A stretch of 54,640 bases of DNA from Flavobacteriaceae bacterium (GCA_030835325.1 JAURPF010000131.1:1-54640); one strand, 5' to 3'; shown: positions 17,873-26,944, counted from the stretch's first letter. Notes: generated by a model from the letters alone, not told the origin. Made by a program: numbers and translations.

Positions 17873-18682
17873 AATACCCACAAAAAGAAGAGCTAAAACA
17901 GGAATAGATTCTACCCAAAAAGCAGCGTAATATTCTCCTTGTTGTTTCTTACTTTTAGCCAAAAATACTGCCGACAGAGCTCCTATAAAGCATACCAATA
18001 AAAAATTATTTTGACTGAATTGATCTTTTAAAAACTCTAACAAAATAGAATCCCCTATCAAAGCATATCCTATAATCTTAGTGTTTTTAATTCCAATTTT
18101 TTGTGGAATGGTTGAAAGGTGAACTTGATCTTCGTCTAAATCGCGAATTTCAAAAGGAAGCATCAAAACAATAACTATAAATGTACGTTGTACCACTAAA
18201 ATCCAATGATTCATATTGAGGGCTAGTTTGGATTCTAAAACAGCTAATACCACCGTTGTCATCGCCCAAACCACTGCAATAATATAAATTTTAACACCCC
18301 CTATTGACCTTAAGTTTTTCGGAGTCTTAACTCCCATAGGAATTGCATAGAAAAAAGTGATCAATCCTAAAAACACAAAGATAATTTGACTGTTTTGCTG
18401 CAGTTGAAAAAATACAGACACAAACCCTATCAAACTCAAAACAGACACCAATTGAATGTATTTTAATCGAGTTGTAAGAGAGCGGTAATAAAACTTTGTG
18501 AAACCAAAATATTTGACAAAATTATAGCCTACAACAGACGCACAAAAGACGGCAACATATAAAATTATTGGATTATTAAATTCGAATTCATACGCTGTTA
18601 AAACACAAAAAGAAAGCACTGCAAACGCAACATGCAAACTACTATTTATATAAAAATCAAGGAAGCTCTTAAAACGAATCAT
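17840..18682 (-). CDS. UbiA-like membrane protein lacking the first Asp motif
   Basis: The 280-residue protein has about eight hydrophobic segments. The stretch FEIRDLDEDQVHLSTIPQKIG (about 178-198) resembles the second Asp-rich motif of the UbiA prenyltransferase family. The first motif (NDxxDxxxD) should lie early in the protein but is replaced by a segment reading VVGYNFVKYFGFTK, so prenyl-diphosphate Mg2+ binding would be impaired. It may be a divergent family branch with another job. A -7 box (TATTTTTG) ends 4 nt before the ATG. The end overlaps the M3 peptidase gene by 33 bp on the opposite strand. Confidence 0.7.
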   Translation of the reverse strand: MIRFKSFLDFYINSSLHVAFAVLSFCVLTAYEFEFNNPIILYVAVFCASVVGYNFVKYFGFTKFYYRSLTTRLKYIQLVSVLSLIGFVSVFFQLQQNSQIIFVFLGLITFFYAIPMGVKTPKNLRSIGGVKIYIIAVVWAMTTVVLAVLESKLALNMNHWILVVQRTFIVIVLMLPFEIRDLDEDQVHLSTIPQKIGIKNTKIIGYALIGDSILLEFLKDQFSQNNFLLVCFIGALSAVFLAKSKKQQGEYYAAFWVESIPVLALLFVGILTLIQKTGSF

Positions 18683-18686
18683 AAAA

Positions 18687-18694
18687 CAAAAATA
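18687..18694 (-). promoter_or_regulatory. -7 box (TATTTTTG) of the UbiA-like gene
   Basis: Minus-strand exact TAnnTTTG match separated from the ATG by TTTT only. This is the third case in the window of a box placed 4 nt from the start codon. Confidence 0.55.
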
Positions 18695-18768
18695 AGTAAA
18701 CTGTTAATAACCCTTTTATTTGTTTGATAACTTTAATTTTTAGAAAATTAAATCTTTATTAAATTCCT

Positions 18769-18776
18769 TAATTTTG
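18769..18776 (+). promoter_or_regulatory. -7 box (TAATTTTG) of gcvP
   Basis: Exact TAnnTTTG match 24 nt upstream of the gcvP ATG at 18801. The TTG used as the start in the ORF track lies inside this box and so cannot be the real start. Confidence 0.55.
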
Positions 18777-18786
18777 CTATCTATTT

Positions 18787-18804
18787 ATGAATCTTGTACG
18801 ATGA
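18787..18804 (+). CDS. possible five-residue leader ORF (MNLVR) ahead of gcvP
   Basis: ATG AAT CTT GTA CGA TGA reads a five-codon ORF whose TGA overlaps the gcvP ATG in the coupling arrangement ATGA. It lies just downstream of the -7 box, so it would be on the transcript. It could reload ribosomes onto gcvP or be chance. Confidence 0.3.
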   Translation: MNLVR

Positions 18805-21653
18805 AAACAGATGTATTTGCCGCAAGGCATATCGGACCAAAAGAAGCACACTGCAAAGAAATGCTACAGTTTATTGGGTCAAATTCTATCGATGAATTAA
18901 TCCGTGAAACCGTTCCCGATAACATTCGACTCCAATCTCCCTTAAACTTAGAAGCGCCTTTAAGTGAGCAAGAATATATTGAACACATTCATCAGCTCGC
19001 CTCAAAAAACAAGGTCTATAAATCTTTTATTGGAATGGGCTACCATCCTTCCAATCTTCCAGCGGTTATTCAAAGAAATATTTTAGAAAATCCAGGTTGG
19101 TACACAGCTTATACACCCTACCAAGCTGAGATTGCTCAAGGACGTTTAGAAGCATTGCTCAATTATCAAACCATGATTTCTGACTTGACAGGAATGGAGC
19201 TTGCAAATGCCTCATTATTGGATGAAAGTACGGCAGCAGCTGAAGCAATGGCACTCTTATTTGCAGTCCGTCCAAAAACGCAAGTAAAAGCAGACACAGT
19301 AAAGTTTTTTGTTTCGGATGAAGTATTACCACAAACACTATCTGTCTTAAAAACGCGAGCAACTCCGATTGGAATTGAACTTGTATTAGGGGATGCAAAC
19401 GATTTTGATTTTTCAAAAGATTTTTTTGGGGCGCTCCTTCAGTATCCAGGAAAGTCGGGTGTGATTATGGACTTGAATAGTTTTATTTCTAATTCGAATC
19501 AAAATGATATTAAAGTAGCGGTTGCTGCTGATATTCTTAGTTTAGTTCTTTTAGAAGCTCCAGGTAAAATGGGTGCAGATGTCGTAGTAGGCACCACGCA
19601 GCGTTTCGGAATTCCGATGGGTTATGGAGGGCCGCATGCTGCCTATTTTGCAACAAAAGAAATATACAAACGATTTATTCCTGGTAGAATCATTGGAGTC
19701 ACTAAAGACATGGATGGTAATCGTGCTTTGCGAATGGCACTCCAAACGCGCGAACAACACATCAAAAGAGATCGGGCAACTTCCAATATTTGTACTGCAC
19801 AAGTATTACTGGCGGTTATGGCAGGAATGTATGCCGTATATCACGGACCAGAAGGTCTTAAATATATAGCCAATAAAATTCATTTTACAAGCGTTGCTTT
19901 AGCGGAAGCTCTAGAAGGTTTAGGTTTTAAATTAGTACATAAGTCCTTTTTTGACACCGTTCAAGTTTGTGTTACAGAGAATTCTAATCTCAAAACTAAA
20001 GCAGAACAAAAAGAAGTTAATTTTTATTATCCAGACGAAACAACCGTTTCAATCTCGATAAATGAAACAACAACGCTCTCAGATCTTAATCTGATTTTGT
20101 CGATTTTTACAGAAGTTTACAAGAAAGAAGCCACTGAAATTCCAGTACTGGATTCAACCATAAGAATTCCAGAAACTGCACAACGTCACTCTGATTTCAT
20201 GACCAATGTAATTTTTAACAGTCACCATTCAGAAACAGAATTGATGCGTTACATAAAACGTTTGGAACGCAAGGATTTGTCCTTAAACTTTTCTATGATT
20301 TCATTGGGATCTTGTACGATGAAACTCAATGCTGCAGTAGAAATGCTGCCATTAAGCTGGCCAAACTGGGGGAATATTCACCCGTTTGCTCCACTAGATC
20401 AAGTGGAAGGATACAGAACTGTACTCTCTAAACTCGAGGCTCAGCTCACAGAAATCACTGGGTTTGCAGGAACGTCTCTACAACCAAACTCAGGAGCACA
20501 AGGTGAGTTTGCTGGATTGATGGTCATAAAAGCCTATCATGAATCTAGAGGCGATCAGCACCGAAAAATCTGTATCATTCCATCCTCTGCACACGGAACC
20601 AACCCTGCAAGTGCTGTAATGGCAGGTATGAAAGTGGTGGTAACAAAATCATCTGAAAACGGAAATATTGATGTGGAAGATTTAAGAGAAAAAGCAACAC
20701 TCCATAAAGATAATTTAGCGGCCTTGATGGTCACCTATCCTTCCACACACGGAGTGTACGAATCTGCAATTAAAGAAATTACTCAAATCATTCATGACAA
20801 TGGTGGACAGGTTTATATGGATGGCGCAAACATGAATGCACAAGTAGGTCTGACAAATCCTGGAAATATTGGTGCCGATGTATGTCACTTGAACCTTCAC
20901 AAAACATTTGCAATTCCACATGGTGGTGGAGGTCCTGGCGTTGGCCCTATCTGTGTTGCAAAACAATTAACACCCTTTTTACCAGGAAACCCTCTGATTA
21001 AAACAGGAGGGTCAGCAGCCATTAATTCCATTTCAGGCGCCCCCTTTGGATCTTCCATGGCCTGTTTGATTTCCTATGGCTATATCAAAATGCTAGGAGC
21101 TGAAGGATTAACCAACTCAACAAAAATTGCGATCCTTAATGCCAACTATATCAAAGAACGTCTTCAAGGGCATTACAATACATTATACTCAGGAGAACAA
21201 GGACGTGCGGCTCATGAAATGATTATCGACTGTCGCAGTTTTAAAACAAAAGGTATTGAAGTAGTGGACATTGCAAAACGATTGATGGACTTTGGGTTTC
21301 ATGCGCCCACAGTTTCATTTCCTGTCGCTGGTACTATGATGATTGAACCTACCGAAAGTGAAGGAAAAGCAGAAATGGATCGTTTTTGTGATGCTATGAT
21401 TGCGATCCGGAAAGAAATAGACAATGCTACTAAAGACCAACCTAACAACCCACTGAAAAACGCACCGCACACACAAGAAATGCTCACCAAAGATGTATGG
21501 GAATTTCCATACAGTAGAGCCGTCGCTGCATTTCCATTAGATTATATAAAAGAAGATAAATTTTGGCCGTCTGTCCGTCGTGTAGATGACGCCTATGGCG
21601 ATCGAAATTTAATATGTACATGTGCACCAATAGAAGCATATGAAGAAGCCTAA
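18801..21653 (+). CDS. gcvP: glycine dehydrogenase (aminomethyl-transferring), P-protein
   Basis: The start at 18801 gives MKTDVFAARHIGPKEAH, the normal N-terminus, and a 950-residue fused P-protein of standard length. Both halves are visible: the N-terminal PLP-fold half, and the C-terminal half with the PLP lysine in HLNLHKTFAIPHGGGGPG (Lys701). GcvP decarboxylates glycine and passes the aminomethyl group to lipoyl-GcvH in the glycine cleavage system; gcvT and gcvH are not in this window. No glycine riboswitch fits in the 118-nt upstream gap. The KASIII-like gene follows after 10 nt. Confidence 0.97.
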   Translation: MKTDVFAARHIGPKEAHCKEMLQFIGSNSIDELIRETVPDNIRLQSPLNLEAPLSEQEYIEHIHQLASKNKVYKSFIGMGYHPSNLPAVIQRNILENPGWYTAYTPYQAEIAQGRLEALLNYQTMISDLTGMELANASLLDESTAAAEAMALLFAVRPKTQVKADTVKFFVSDEVLPQTLSVLKTRATPIGIELVLGDANDFDFSKDFFGALLQYPGKSGVIMDLNSFISNSNQNDIKVAVAADILSLVLLEAPGKMGADVVVGTTQRFGIPMGYGGPHAAYFATKEIYKRFIPGRIIGVTKDMDGNRALRMALQTREQHIKRDRATSNICTAQVLLAVMAGMYAVYHGPEGLKYIANKIHFTSVALAEALEGLGFKLVHKSFFDTVQVCVTENSNLKTKAEQKEVNFYYPDETTVSISINETTTLSDLNLILSIFTEVYKKEATEIPVLDSTIRIPETAQRHSDFMTNVIFNSHHSETELMRYIKRLERKDLSLNFSMISLGSCTMKLNAAVEMLPLSWPNWGNIHPFAPLDQVEGYRTVLSKLEAQLTEITGFAGTSLQPNSGAQGEFAGLMVIKAYHESRGDQHRKICIIPSSAHGTNPASAVMAGMKVVVTKSSENGNIDVEDLREKATLHKDNLAALMVTYPSTHGVYESAIKEITQIIHDNGGQVYMDGANMNAQVGLTNPGNIGADVCHLNLHKTFAIPHGGGGPGVGPICVAKQLTPFLPGNPLIKTGGSAAINSISGAPFGSSMACLISYGYIKMLGAEGLTNSTKIAILNANYIKERLQGHYNTLYSGEQGRAAHEMIIDCRSFKTKGIEVVDIAKRLMDFGFHAPTVSFPVAGTMMIEPTESEGKAEMDRFCDAMIAIRKEIDNATKDQPNNPLKNAPHTQEMLTKDVWEFPYSRAVAAFPLDYIKEDKFWPSVRRVDDAYGDRNLICTCAPIEAYEEA

Positions 21654-21663
21654 TACACACATT

Positions 21664-22722
21664 ATGAATATCAAAATTACAGGAGTCGGGAGTTACATTC
21701 CAAAATTAGTACTTAAAAATGAAGCCTTTCAACAACATTCATTTTTAAACATCGATGGATCTGAAATCCCATCCTCTAATGAGGTAATCGTAAAAAAATT
21801 CAAAGCCATAACTGGCATTTCCGAACGTCGCTACGCAGAAAACCATCTAACAGCTTCTGATTTAGGGACGTTTGCCGCTGAAAAAGCCATTACCGATGCA
21901 GGTATCGATCCTGAAACTTTAGACTACATCATTCTTGCCCATAACTTTGGAGATGTCAAATCGGATTCTATTCAAAGTGATATTTTACCCTGTTTAGCCG
22001 CTCGTGTCAAAAACAGTTTAAAAATAAAAAATCCAAAATGTGTGGCTTATGACATTCTTTTTGGATGCCCAGGTTGGGTTGAAGGAGTCATTCAAGCACA
22101 AGCATTTATTAAAGCAGGGATGGCAAAAAAATGTTTAGTCATCGGAGCCGAAACACTTTCAAGAGTGGTCGATCCACACGACAGAGACTCCATGATTTAT
22201 TCAGATGGAGCTGGCGCTACCATTATTGAAACAACAGAAGAAGATGGTGGAATATTATCACACGAATCTGCTTCTTACACCCTTGATGAAGTTTATCATT
22301 TGTTTTTTGGATGTTCCAACAACAAATCTTTAGAGGAAGACACACGTTTCATTAAAATGTATGGACGTAAAATTTATGAGTTCGCTTTATCAAATGTACC
22401 TGCAGCAATGAAAACATGTTTGGACAATAGCGGTATAGACATTAAGGATGTGAAAAAAATATTGATTCATCAAGCCAATGAAAAAATGGATGAGGCCATT
22501 GTAAACCGATTCTACAGACTTTACAAAACACCTGTCCCTGAAGGCATTATGCCGATGAGTATCCACAAATTAGGAAACAGTTCTGTTGCAACCGTTCCAA
22601 CCTTACTAGACCTCATCAAAAATGGTCATATGGAAGGTCATGAACTGAATAAGGGAGATATTGTTATATTTGCTAGCGTCGGTGCAGGAATGCACATCAA
22701 CGCTATCACCTATAAATACTAA
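21664..22722 (+). CDS. 3-oxoacyl-ACP synthase III-like (KASIII/FabH family)
   Basis: The start giving MNIKITGVGSYIPKL is used; the longer track start lies within gcvP. The 352-residue thiolase-fold protein has a full KASIII catalytic set: Cys135 in DILFGCPGW, His269 in LIHQANEKM and Asn305 in KLGNSSVAT. Canonical FabH makes acetoacetyl-ACP from acetyl-CoA and malonyl-ACP. GNSS in place of the usual GNTS, the inserted segments, and its place before a methyltransferase and a glycosyltransferase suggest a specialised relative rather than the housekeeping enzyme. The methyltransferase gene starts 1 nt after its stop. Confidence 0.85.
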   Translation: MNIKITGVGSYIPKLVLKNEAFQQHSFLNIDGSEIPSSNEVIVKKFKAITGISERRYAENHLTASDLGTFAAEKAITDAGIDPETLDYIILAHNFGDVKSDSIQSDILPCLAARVKNSLKIKNPKCVAYDILFGCPGWVEGVIQAQAFIKAGMAKKCLVIGAETLSRVVDPHDRDSMIYSDGAGATIIETTEEDGGILSHESASYTLDEVYHLFFGCSNNKSLEEDTRFIKMYGRKIYEFALSNVPAAMKTCLDNSGIDIKDVKKILIHQANEKMDEAIVNRFYRLYKTPVPEGIMPMSIHKLGNSSVATVPTLLDLIKNGHMEGHELNKGDIVIFASVGAGMHINAITYKY

Positions 22723-22723
22723 T

Positions 22724-23245
22724 ATGTACGCCACTAATTTTCCTAAGAAACGTTACAAGTACACACTGAAATTCCTCAAGCAACACATTTTGCCAACAGA
22801 AACTATTTTGGATTTAGGGGTTGAAAATCCGTTTTCTGAACTTTTAAAAAAAGAAGGCTATACCGTAAGCAATACTTTCGGAGAAGATTTGGATGTTGAT
22901 ACGACCACTATTGAAACTCATACTTCTGATGTTGTGACCGCTTTTGAAATTTTTGAACATTTGCTCTCCCCTTTTACGGTTCTAAAAAATATCAAATCCA
23001 AAAAACTAGTAGCCAGCATCCCTCTCAGGTTGTGGTTTGCTTCTGCTTACCGAAGTAAAACGGATCCTAGAGATCGCCATTTTCATGAGTTTGAATCTTG
23101 GCAATTTGATTGGTTATTAGAAAAAGCAGGATGGAAAATTATTGCTACTAAAAAATGGACGAATCCTACCAATAAAATTGGATTCAGACCTTTGCTTCGT
23201 TGGTTTACTCCGAGGTATTATATTGTTTATGCCGAAAGAATTTGA
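22724..23245 (+). CDS. SAM-dependent methyltransferase-like protein
   Basis: The start at 22724 (MYATNFPKKRYKYTL, 173 aa) directly follows the KASIII stop; the track start lies inside the KASIII gene. The order of elements fits a class I methyltransferase (types 11/25): ETILDLGVENPFSELL as motif I, FGEDLDVDTT as the acidic motif II, and DVVTAFEIFEHLLSPFTVLKNI as the post-motif helix. Motif I lacks the usual GxGxG (it reads GVEN), so SAM binding needs testing. The stop overlaps the glycosyltransferase start (TTGA). Substrate unknown. Confidence 0.75.
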   Translation: MYATNFPKKRYKYTLKFLKQHILPTETILDLGVENPFSELLKKEGYTVSNTFGEDLDVDTTTIETHTSDVVTAFEIFEHLLSPFTVLKNIKSKKLVASIPLRLWFASAYRSKTDPRDRHFHEFESWQFDWLLEKAGWKIIATKKWTNPTNKIGFRPLLRWFTPRYYIVYAERI

Positions 23246-24099
23246 GGTTTTATATTGTAATACCTGCCCATAATGAAGCTGATTTTATTGGCAAGACACT
23301 CCAATCGCTTATAAATCAAAGTTTACGTCCTACCAAAATTGTGGTAGTGGACGATCATTCATCTGATGAAACAGCGTCCATTGTTACGGTTTTATCCAAA
23401 CAATACCCATGGATTTCCTTGGTTTCAAACAACTCCTCCGAAGCACACTTGCCGGGTGGAAAAATTATCAATGCTTTTTACAAAGGCTATGAATCCTTAG
23501 ATTCGGAATATGATGTTATTTGTAAATTTGATGCGGATTTAATATTCCCAAAAAATTATTTAGAAACTCTTGTTCAGCACTTTTCCAACAACACAAAACT
23601 TGGGATGTTTGCAGGGCATTGTTATATAGAACAAAATGGAAGCTGGGTGTTGGAAAACCTAACTTCCAAGAACCACATTCGAGGGGGATTGAAGGCATAC
23701 AAAAAAGCATGTTTTTCGGATATTGGAGGGCTCAAAAAATCGATGGGATGGGATACTATTGACGAATTATTGGCACTTTATCACGGTTGGGAATTTGAAA
23801 CAGACGCCGCTTTGCATGTCAAGCATCTGAAACCAACAGGTGCAAATTATAATAATAGTGCCAAATATTTACAGGGAACTGCCCTCTATAAAATGCGCTA
23901 CGGATTTGTTTTAGCCTTTTTATCCGCCTTAAAACTAGCTTTCAAAAAACGTCGAATCACTCTTTTATGGGATTATATCTTAGGCTATATCAAAGCGTCC
24001 TATAAAAATGAACCCTTTTTGATTAATGAAGATCAAGGAGCGTTTGTAAGAGCGTATCGTTGGAAAAATATCAAGCGTAAATTTAACCTTCTACGTTAA
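23242..24099 (+). CDS. family 2 glycosyltransferase (TTG start)
   Basis: No ATG is available before the conserved N-terminus. The TTG at 23242 overlaps the upstream TGA (TTGA) and gives MRFYIVIPAHNEADFIGKTLQ, an ideal GT2 start, for a 285-residue protein. The GT-A fold is visible: KIVVVDDHSSDETASIV, the DxD-like FDADL (about 95-99), and WDTIDELLALYHGW as the acceptor-side motif. It would add a sugar to a lipid or polymer at the cytosolic membrane face. The C-terminal end overlaps the convergent ilvE gene by 17 bp. Confidence 0.85.
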   Translation: MRFYIVIPAHNEADFIGKTLQSLINQSLRPTKIVVVDDHSSDETASIVTVLSKQYPWISLVSNNSSEAHLPGGKIINAFYKGYESLDSEYDVICKFDADLIFPKNYLETLVQHFSNNTKLGMFAGHCYIEQNGSWVLENLTSKNHIRGGLKAYKKACFSDIGGLKKSMGWDTIDELLALYHGWEFETDAALHVKHLKPTGANYNNSAKYLQGTALYKMRYGFVLAFLSALKLAFKKRRITLLWDYILGYIKASYKNEPFLINEDQGAFVRAYRWKNIKRKFNLLR

Positions 24100-25141
24100 C
24101 CATCCAATTCAATTCGTCAGGTAGGGTTCCAATTCTAACGCCATTGATAGTGTCCAAAACCAATTGCCCCACAGGACTTGAGTCCGAGACATGAATGAGC
24201 GAATCTTTATATCCAATCTCCTGAATCATTGCAATACCCACGGCAGTACCAGTTCCAAATGCTTCTTCTAATTGACCGTTATTTGAGGCTTCAATAACCT
24301 CATAGATTGTGATGGGTCGCTCTACTACTTCATGGCCTTTGTGGCGTAAAAGATCCATCACACTCATCCTTGTAATTCCTGCTAAAATTGAACCATCCAA
24401 AGACGGGGTAACAAATGTGCCATTAATCTTAAAAAAGATATTCATGGTGCCTACTTCTTGGATGTACTTAAATTCATTGGCATCTAACCAAAGTACTTGA
24501 TCAAATCCTTTGGATTTAGCAATTTCGGTTGGAAGTACAGCAGCTGCATAATTTCCTGCAGCTTTAGCTTCACCTGTACCGCCGTGTGCTGCACGAATAA
24601 AAGTGGTCTCGGCATACAAACGAATACGGTTGGTATAAATCGGTTTTGAGGGAGAGGCCATTACAATAAATTTATAAGAAGTGGCCGCACGCATTCCTAT
24701 AAAGGCTTCATCAGCAAACATAAAAGGACGCAAATACAGTGCACTTCCTTCATGCGGAGGAATCCATTTTTGATCCAAATGTACCAATTGTTTCAGGGCA
24801 TCTACAAAGAGAGTTTCAGAAAACTCAGGCATCCCCAAACGACGGGCGCTAAAATTAAGACGTTCGGCATTTTTTTCGGGTCGAAATAATAAAGGGGTTC
24901 CTGTTGCACTGAGGGTTGCTTTCATCCCCTCAAACAAGGCTTGTCCATAATGTAAGGCCATACAGGCTGGGTGCATTGGAATCGTTCCCATCGGGGTTAT
25001 TCTGGGGTTTTTCCATTGCCCGTCTTCATAGTCACATACAAACATATGATCTGTAAAGGTGCGTCCTAAGGCAATGGTGTCAAAATCGAGTGTGTCAACT
25101 TTTGACTCCTTAACTGTGGTTATTGAAATTGAGTTTGACAT
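24083..25141 (-). CDS. ilvE: branched-chain amino acid aminotransferase
   Basis: The 352-residue fold-type IV aminotransferase has the BCAT signature: the PLP lysine in GGTGEAKAAGNYAAAV, EVGTMNIFF, and GILAGITRMSVMDL. The length and sequence fit the BCAT-II (eukaryote-like) branch found in Bacteroidota. It transfers amino groups between Leu/Ile/Val and 2-oxoglutarate. It lies 46 nt after the enoyl-CoA hydratase gene and is likely the last gene of the alaS-GSCFA-hydratase block. Confidence 0.93.
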   Translation of the reverse strand: MSNSISITTVKESKVDTLDFDTIALGRTFTDHMFVCDYEDGQWKNPRITPMGTIPMHPACMALHYGQALFEGMKATLSATGTPLLFRPEKNAERLNFSARRLGMPEFSETLFVDALKQLVHLDQKWIPPHEGSALYLRPFMFADEAFIGMRAATSYKFIVMASPSKPIYTNRIRLYAETTFIRAAHGGTGEAKAAGNYAAAVLPTEIAKSKGFDQVLWLDANEFKYIQEVGTMNIFFKINGTFVTPSLDGSILAGITRMSVMDLLRHKGHEVVERPITIYEVIEASNNGQLEEAFGTGTAVGIAMIQEIGYKDSLIHVSDSSPVGQLVLDTINGVRIGTLPDELNWMVNVEG

Positions 25142-25187
25142 CGGATGTGAAGCGTTTTAAGAATGAGGTTAAGAAATTAAAGGGCCG

Positions 25188-25940
25188 TTATTTATACTTT
25201 TTTAATTGTGTTTTAGTGACATCACTTAGAACCAAATGGCCACTAATTGAGGCTCGTTCTTTTAATAATTCACTCCAATCTTCGGTACCTTTCCAAAAGA
25301 TTTCTTTAAGCTTTTGAAGGGCCTCAGGATTGTAGTTACACAATTGTTCTGAAAGTTGCTTTACTTTAGAGTCTAAACTTTCTATTGACGGACAAAGTTT
25401 CGTGAACAACCCTTTTTCTTGTGCCCATTGCGGCGAGAAGAATTGAGTTGCTTCTAAACTTAATTGAGACATGGCGCTTAATCCTATTTTACGGGTGACA
25501 GCGGGTTCAATCACAAAAGGACCAATTCCAATAGTAAGTTCACTTAGTTTGATTTCTGAAAGAGTTGTTGCTATACAATAATCGGTCGCAGCTGCTAATC
25601 CAACACCTCCTCCAACTGCCTTTCCTTGTACACGACTAATCGTGATTTTAGAACAGTTGCGAAGGGCGTTAATCACATTTGCAAAGCCTTCAAAAAACGC
25701 AGTGCCCTCTTGTGGATTTGAAATTGCCATCAATTCGTCAAAACTTGCCCCTGCACAGAATGTACGATCGCCTCCACTTTTTAAGACAATAACCGAAATA
25801 GAAGGATCTAATCCGGCAGTTTCAATTAAATCTGTAAGCGTTGCTAACATCGTAGCTGGTAATGCATTGTGAGGTGGGTTATAAAATTCAATATAACCGA
25901 CTTTATTTTCGACATTTAGGTGTACGTAAGAAGCTGACAT
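25188..25940 (-). CDS. enoyl-CoA hydratase/isomerase family protein
   Basis: The 250-residue crotonase-fold protein has the oxyanion-hole segments FCAGASFDELMAI (61-73) and GKAVGGGVGLAAATDYCIA (106-124). The typical downstream Glu pair is not clear (SELTIGIGPFVIEPAV). It could act in fatty acid or branched-chain amino acid breakdown, which would suit the adjacent ilvE gene, but the substrate is not determinable. Operon spacing is 56 nt to GSCFA and 46 nt to ilvE. Confidence 0.85.
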   Translation of the reverse strand: MSASYVHLNVENKVGYIEFYNPPHNALPATMLATLTDLIETAGLDPSISVIVLKSGGDRTFCAGASFDELMAISNPQEGTAFFEGFANVINALRNCSKITISRVQGKAVGGGVGLAAATDYCIATTLSEIKLSELTIGIGPFVIEPAVTRKIGLSAMSQLSLEATQFFSPQWAQEKGLFTKLCPSIESLDSKVKQLSEQLCNYNPEALQKLKEIFWKGTEDWSELLKERASISGHLVLSDVTKTQLKKYK

Positions 25941-25996
25941 ATTGCATGAATTTGTTTAGGCTAATATACTAGAATTTTAGGGTTTTAGCTATCTCC

Positions 25997-26944
25997 TTAA
26001 AACTTCATAAACGGAAACTGTGTTTCCAAGACTTGCGCCCTCTTAGCTAAGGTTGATAAAAATGTAGCATGTTCTGGAGTCAATGGATTAAACGGTTTGT
26101 GAGCAAACCCTTTTTGTAGTTGATTTACTTCTTGCATAATGGGGTTTGCATCCGAATGAATCCAAATGGATTTAAATTTTTTCCAGATATAATCGATAGC
26201 AATAGGGTTTGGGTGTACCATGTCTTGTTTATAAAAACGGTAATCTCGAAGCTCATCCATCATCAACTCGTAGGAAGGAAAGTAGTATGTGTTTTCAGTT
26301 GTGTTTATTACTGAATGAAGTGCTGCTATGAGATGGGCTTTACTTTGGGTGTTTTCAGCAAAACCATCTTTAAGGTGACGTACAGGTGAAATAGAAAATA
26401 GGACTGATACGTTGGGATTAAACGCTTTTAGAATTGAAAGAATGGCATTAAAACTGTCCTCCAGTTTTTGGACGCTCAAAATAGATTTTTCAAATTCCTT
26501 TTGGGGCTGTTTATGGCAGTTTGCAACAATGCTGTTTGATTCAATATGTTTATAAACCCACGACGTTCCGAATGTTAAAACGACATGCGAAGCAGTCTTT
26601 AGTTGATTTTGAGTTGATTTCAAAGCCGTGTTTAGATTCTTCAAAATTTCGGACTTTGATATTGAATTCAATTGCGAATGGGCTTGAAAACTTTGCCAAC
26701 AACCATTACTAAAAAAAACCTCTTTTTCAGTATATGAAGTGTTGTGATGTGCTCTTGTAAGTAATTCTAAAATCGCAATAGGATGAAACAACACACCCAA
26801 GGGGTTTACCTCGCTTTGAAATTTATAATATGAAAATTTCTCCGCGATATTTTCGGCAAAACAAGAGCCCAACAACACCAATTTTGAATAGTAATTGATA
26901 GTGGGTGCTTGTTTTTCTATAGGAAGATGTGTTTGAAGCTTCAC
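25997..26944 (-). CDS. GSCFA domain protein
   Basis: The 315-residue protein carries the family signature LLGSCFAENIAEKF (29-42) with a following VNPLGVLFHP. GSCFA domains are SGNH-hydrolase-like, and the Ser in GSC could be a nucleophile. No biochemical role is established to my knowledge. No signal peptide is present. It begins 10 nt after alaS ends, which indicates co-transcription. Confidence 0.85.
   Translation of the reverse strand: MKLQTHLPIEKQAPTINYYSKLVLLGSCFAENIAEKFSYYKFQSEVNPLGVLFHPIAILELLTRAHHNTSYTEKEVFFSNGCWQSFQAHSQLNSISKSEILKNLNTALKSTQNQLKTASHVVLTFGTSWVYKHIESNSIVANCHKQPQKEFEKSILSVQKLEDSFNAILSILKAFNPNVSVLFSISPVRHLKDGFAENTQSKAHLIAALHSVINTTENTYYFPSYELMMDELRDYRFYKQDMVHPNPIAIDYIWKKFKSIWIHSDANPIMQEVNQLQKGFAHKPFNPLTPEHATFLSTLAKRAQVLETQFPFMKF

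Noticed and set aside
18774-18800. TTG start for gcvP (959 aa)
   Set aside because: The TTG is part of the -7 box TAATTTTG; MKTDVFAARHIG at 18801 is the normal N-terminus.
18683-18800. Glycine riboswitch upstream of gcvP
   Set aside because: Only 118 nt between divergent genes, of which about 25 are transcribed; no aptamer-like GGAGA pattern.
20309-20324. 16-bp repeat ATCTTGTACGATGAAA, also at 18791-18806
   Set aside because: A single 16-base match is within chance for a 54-kb AT-rich window and one copy is inside coding sequence.
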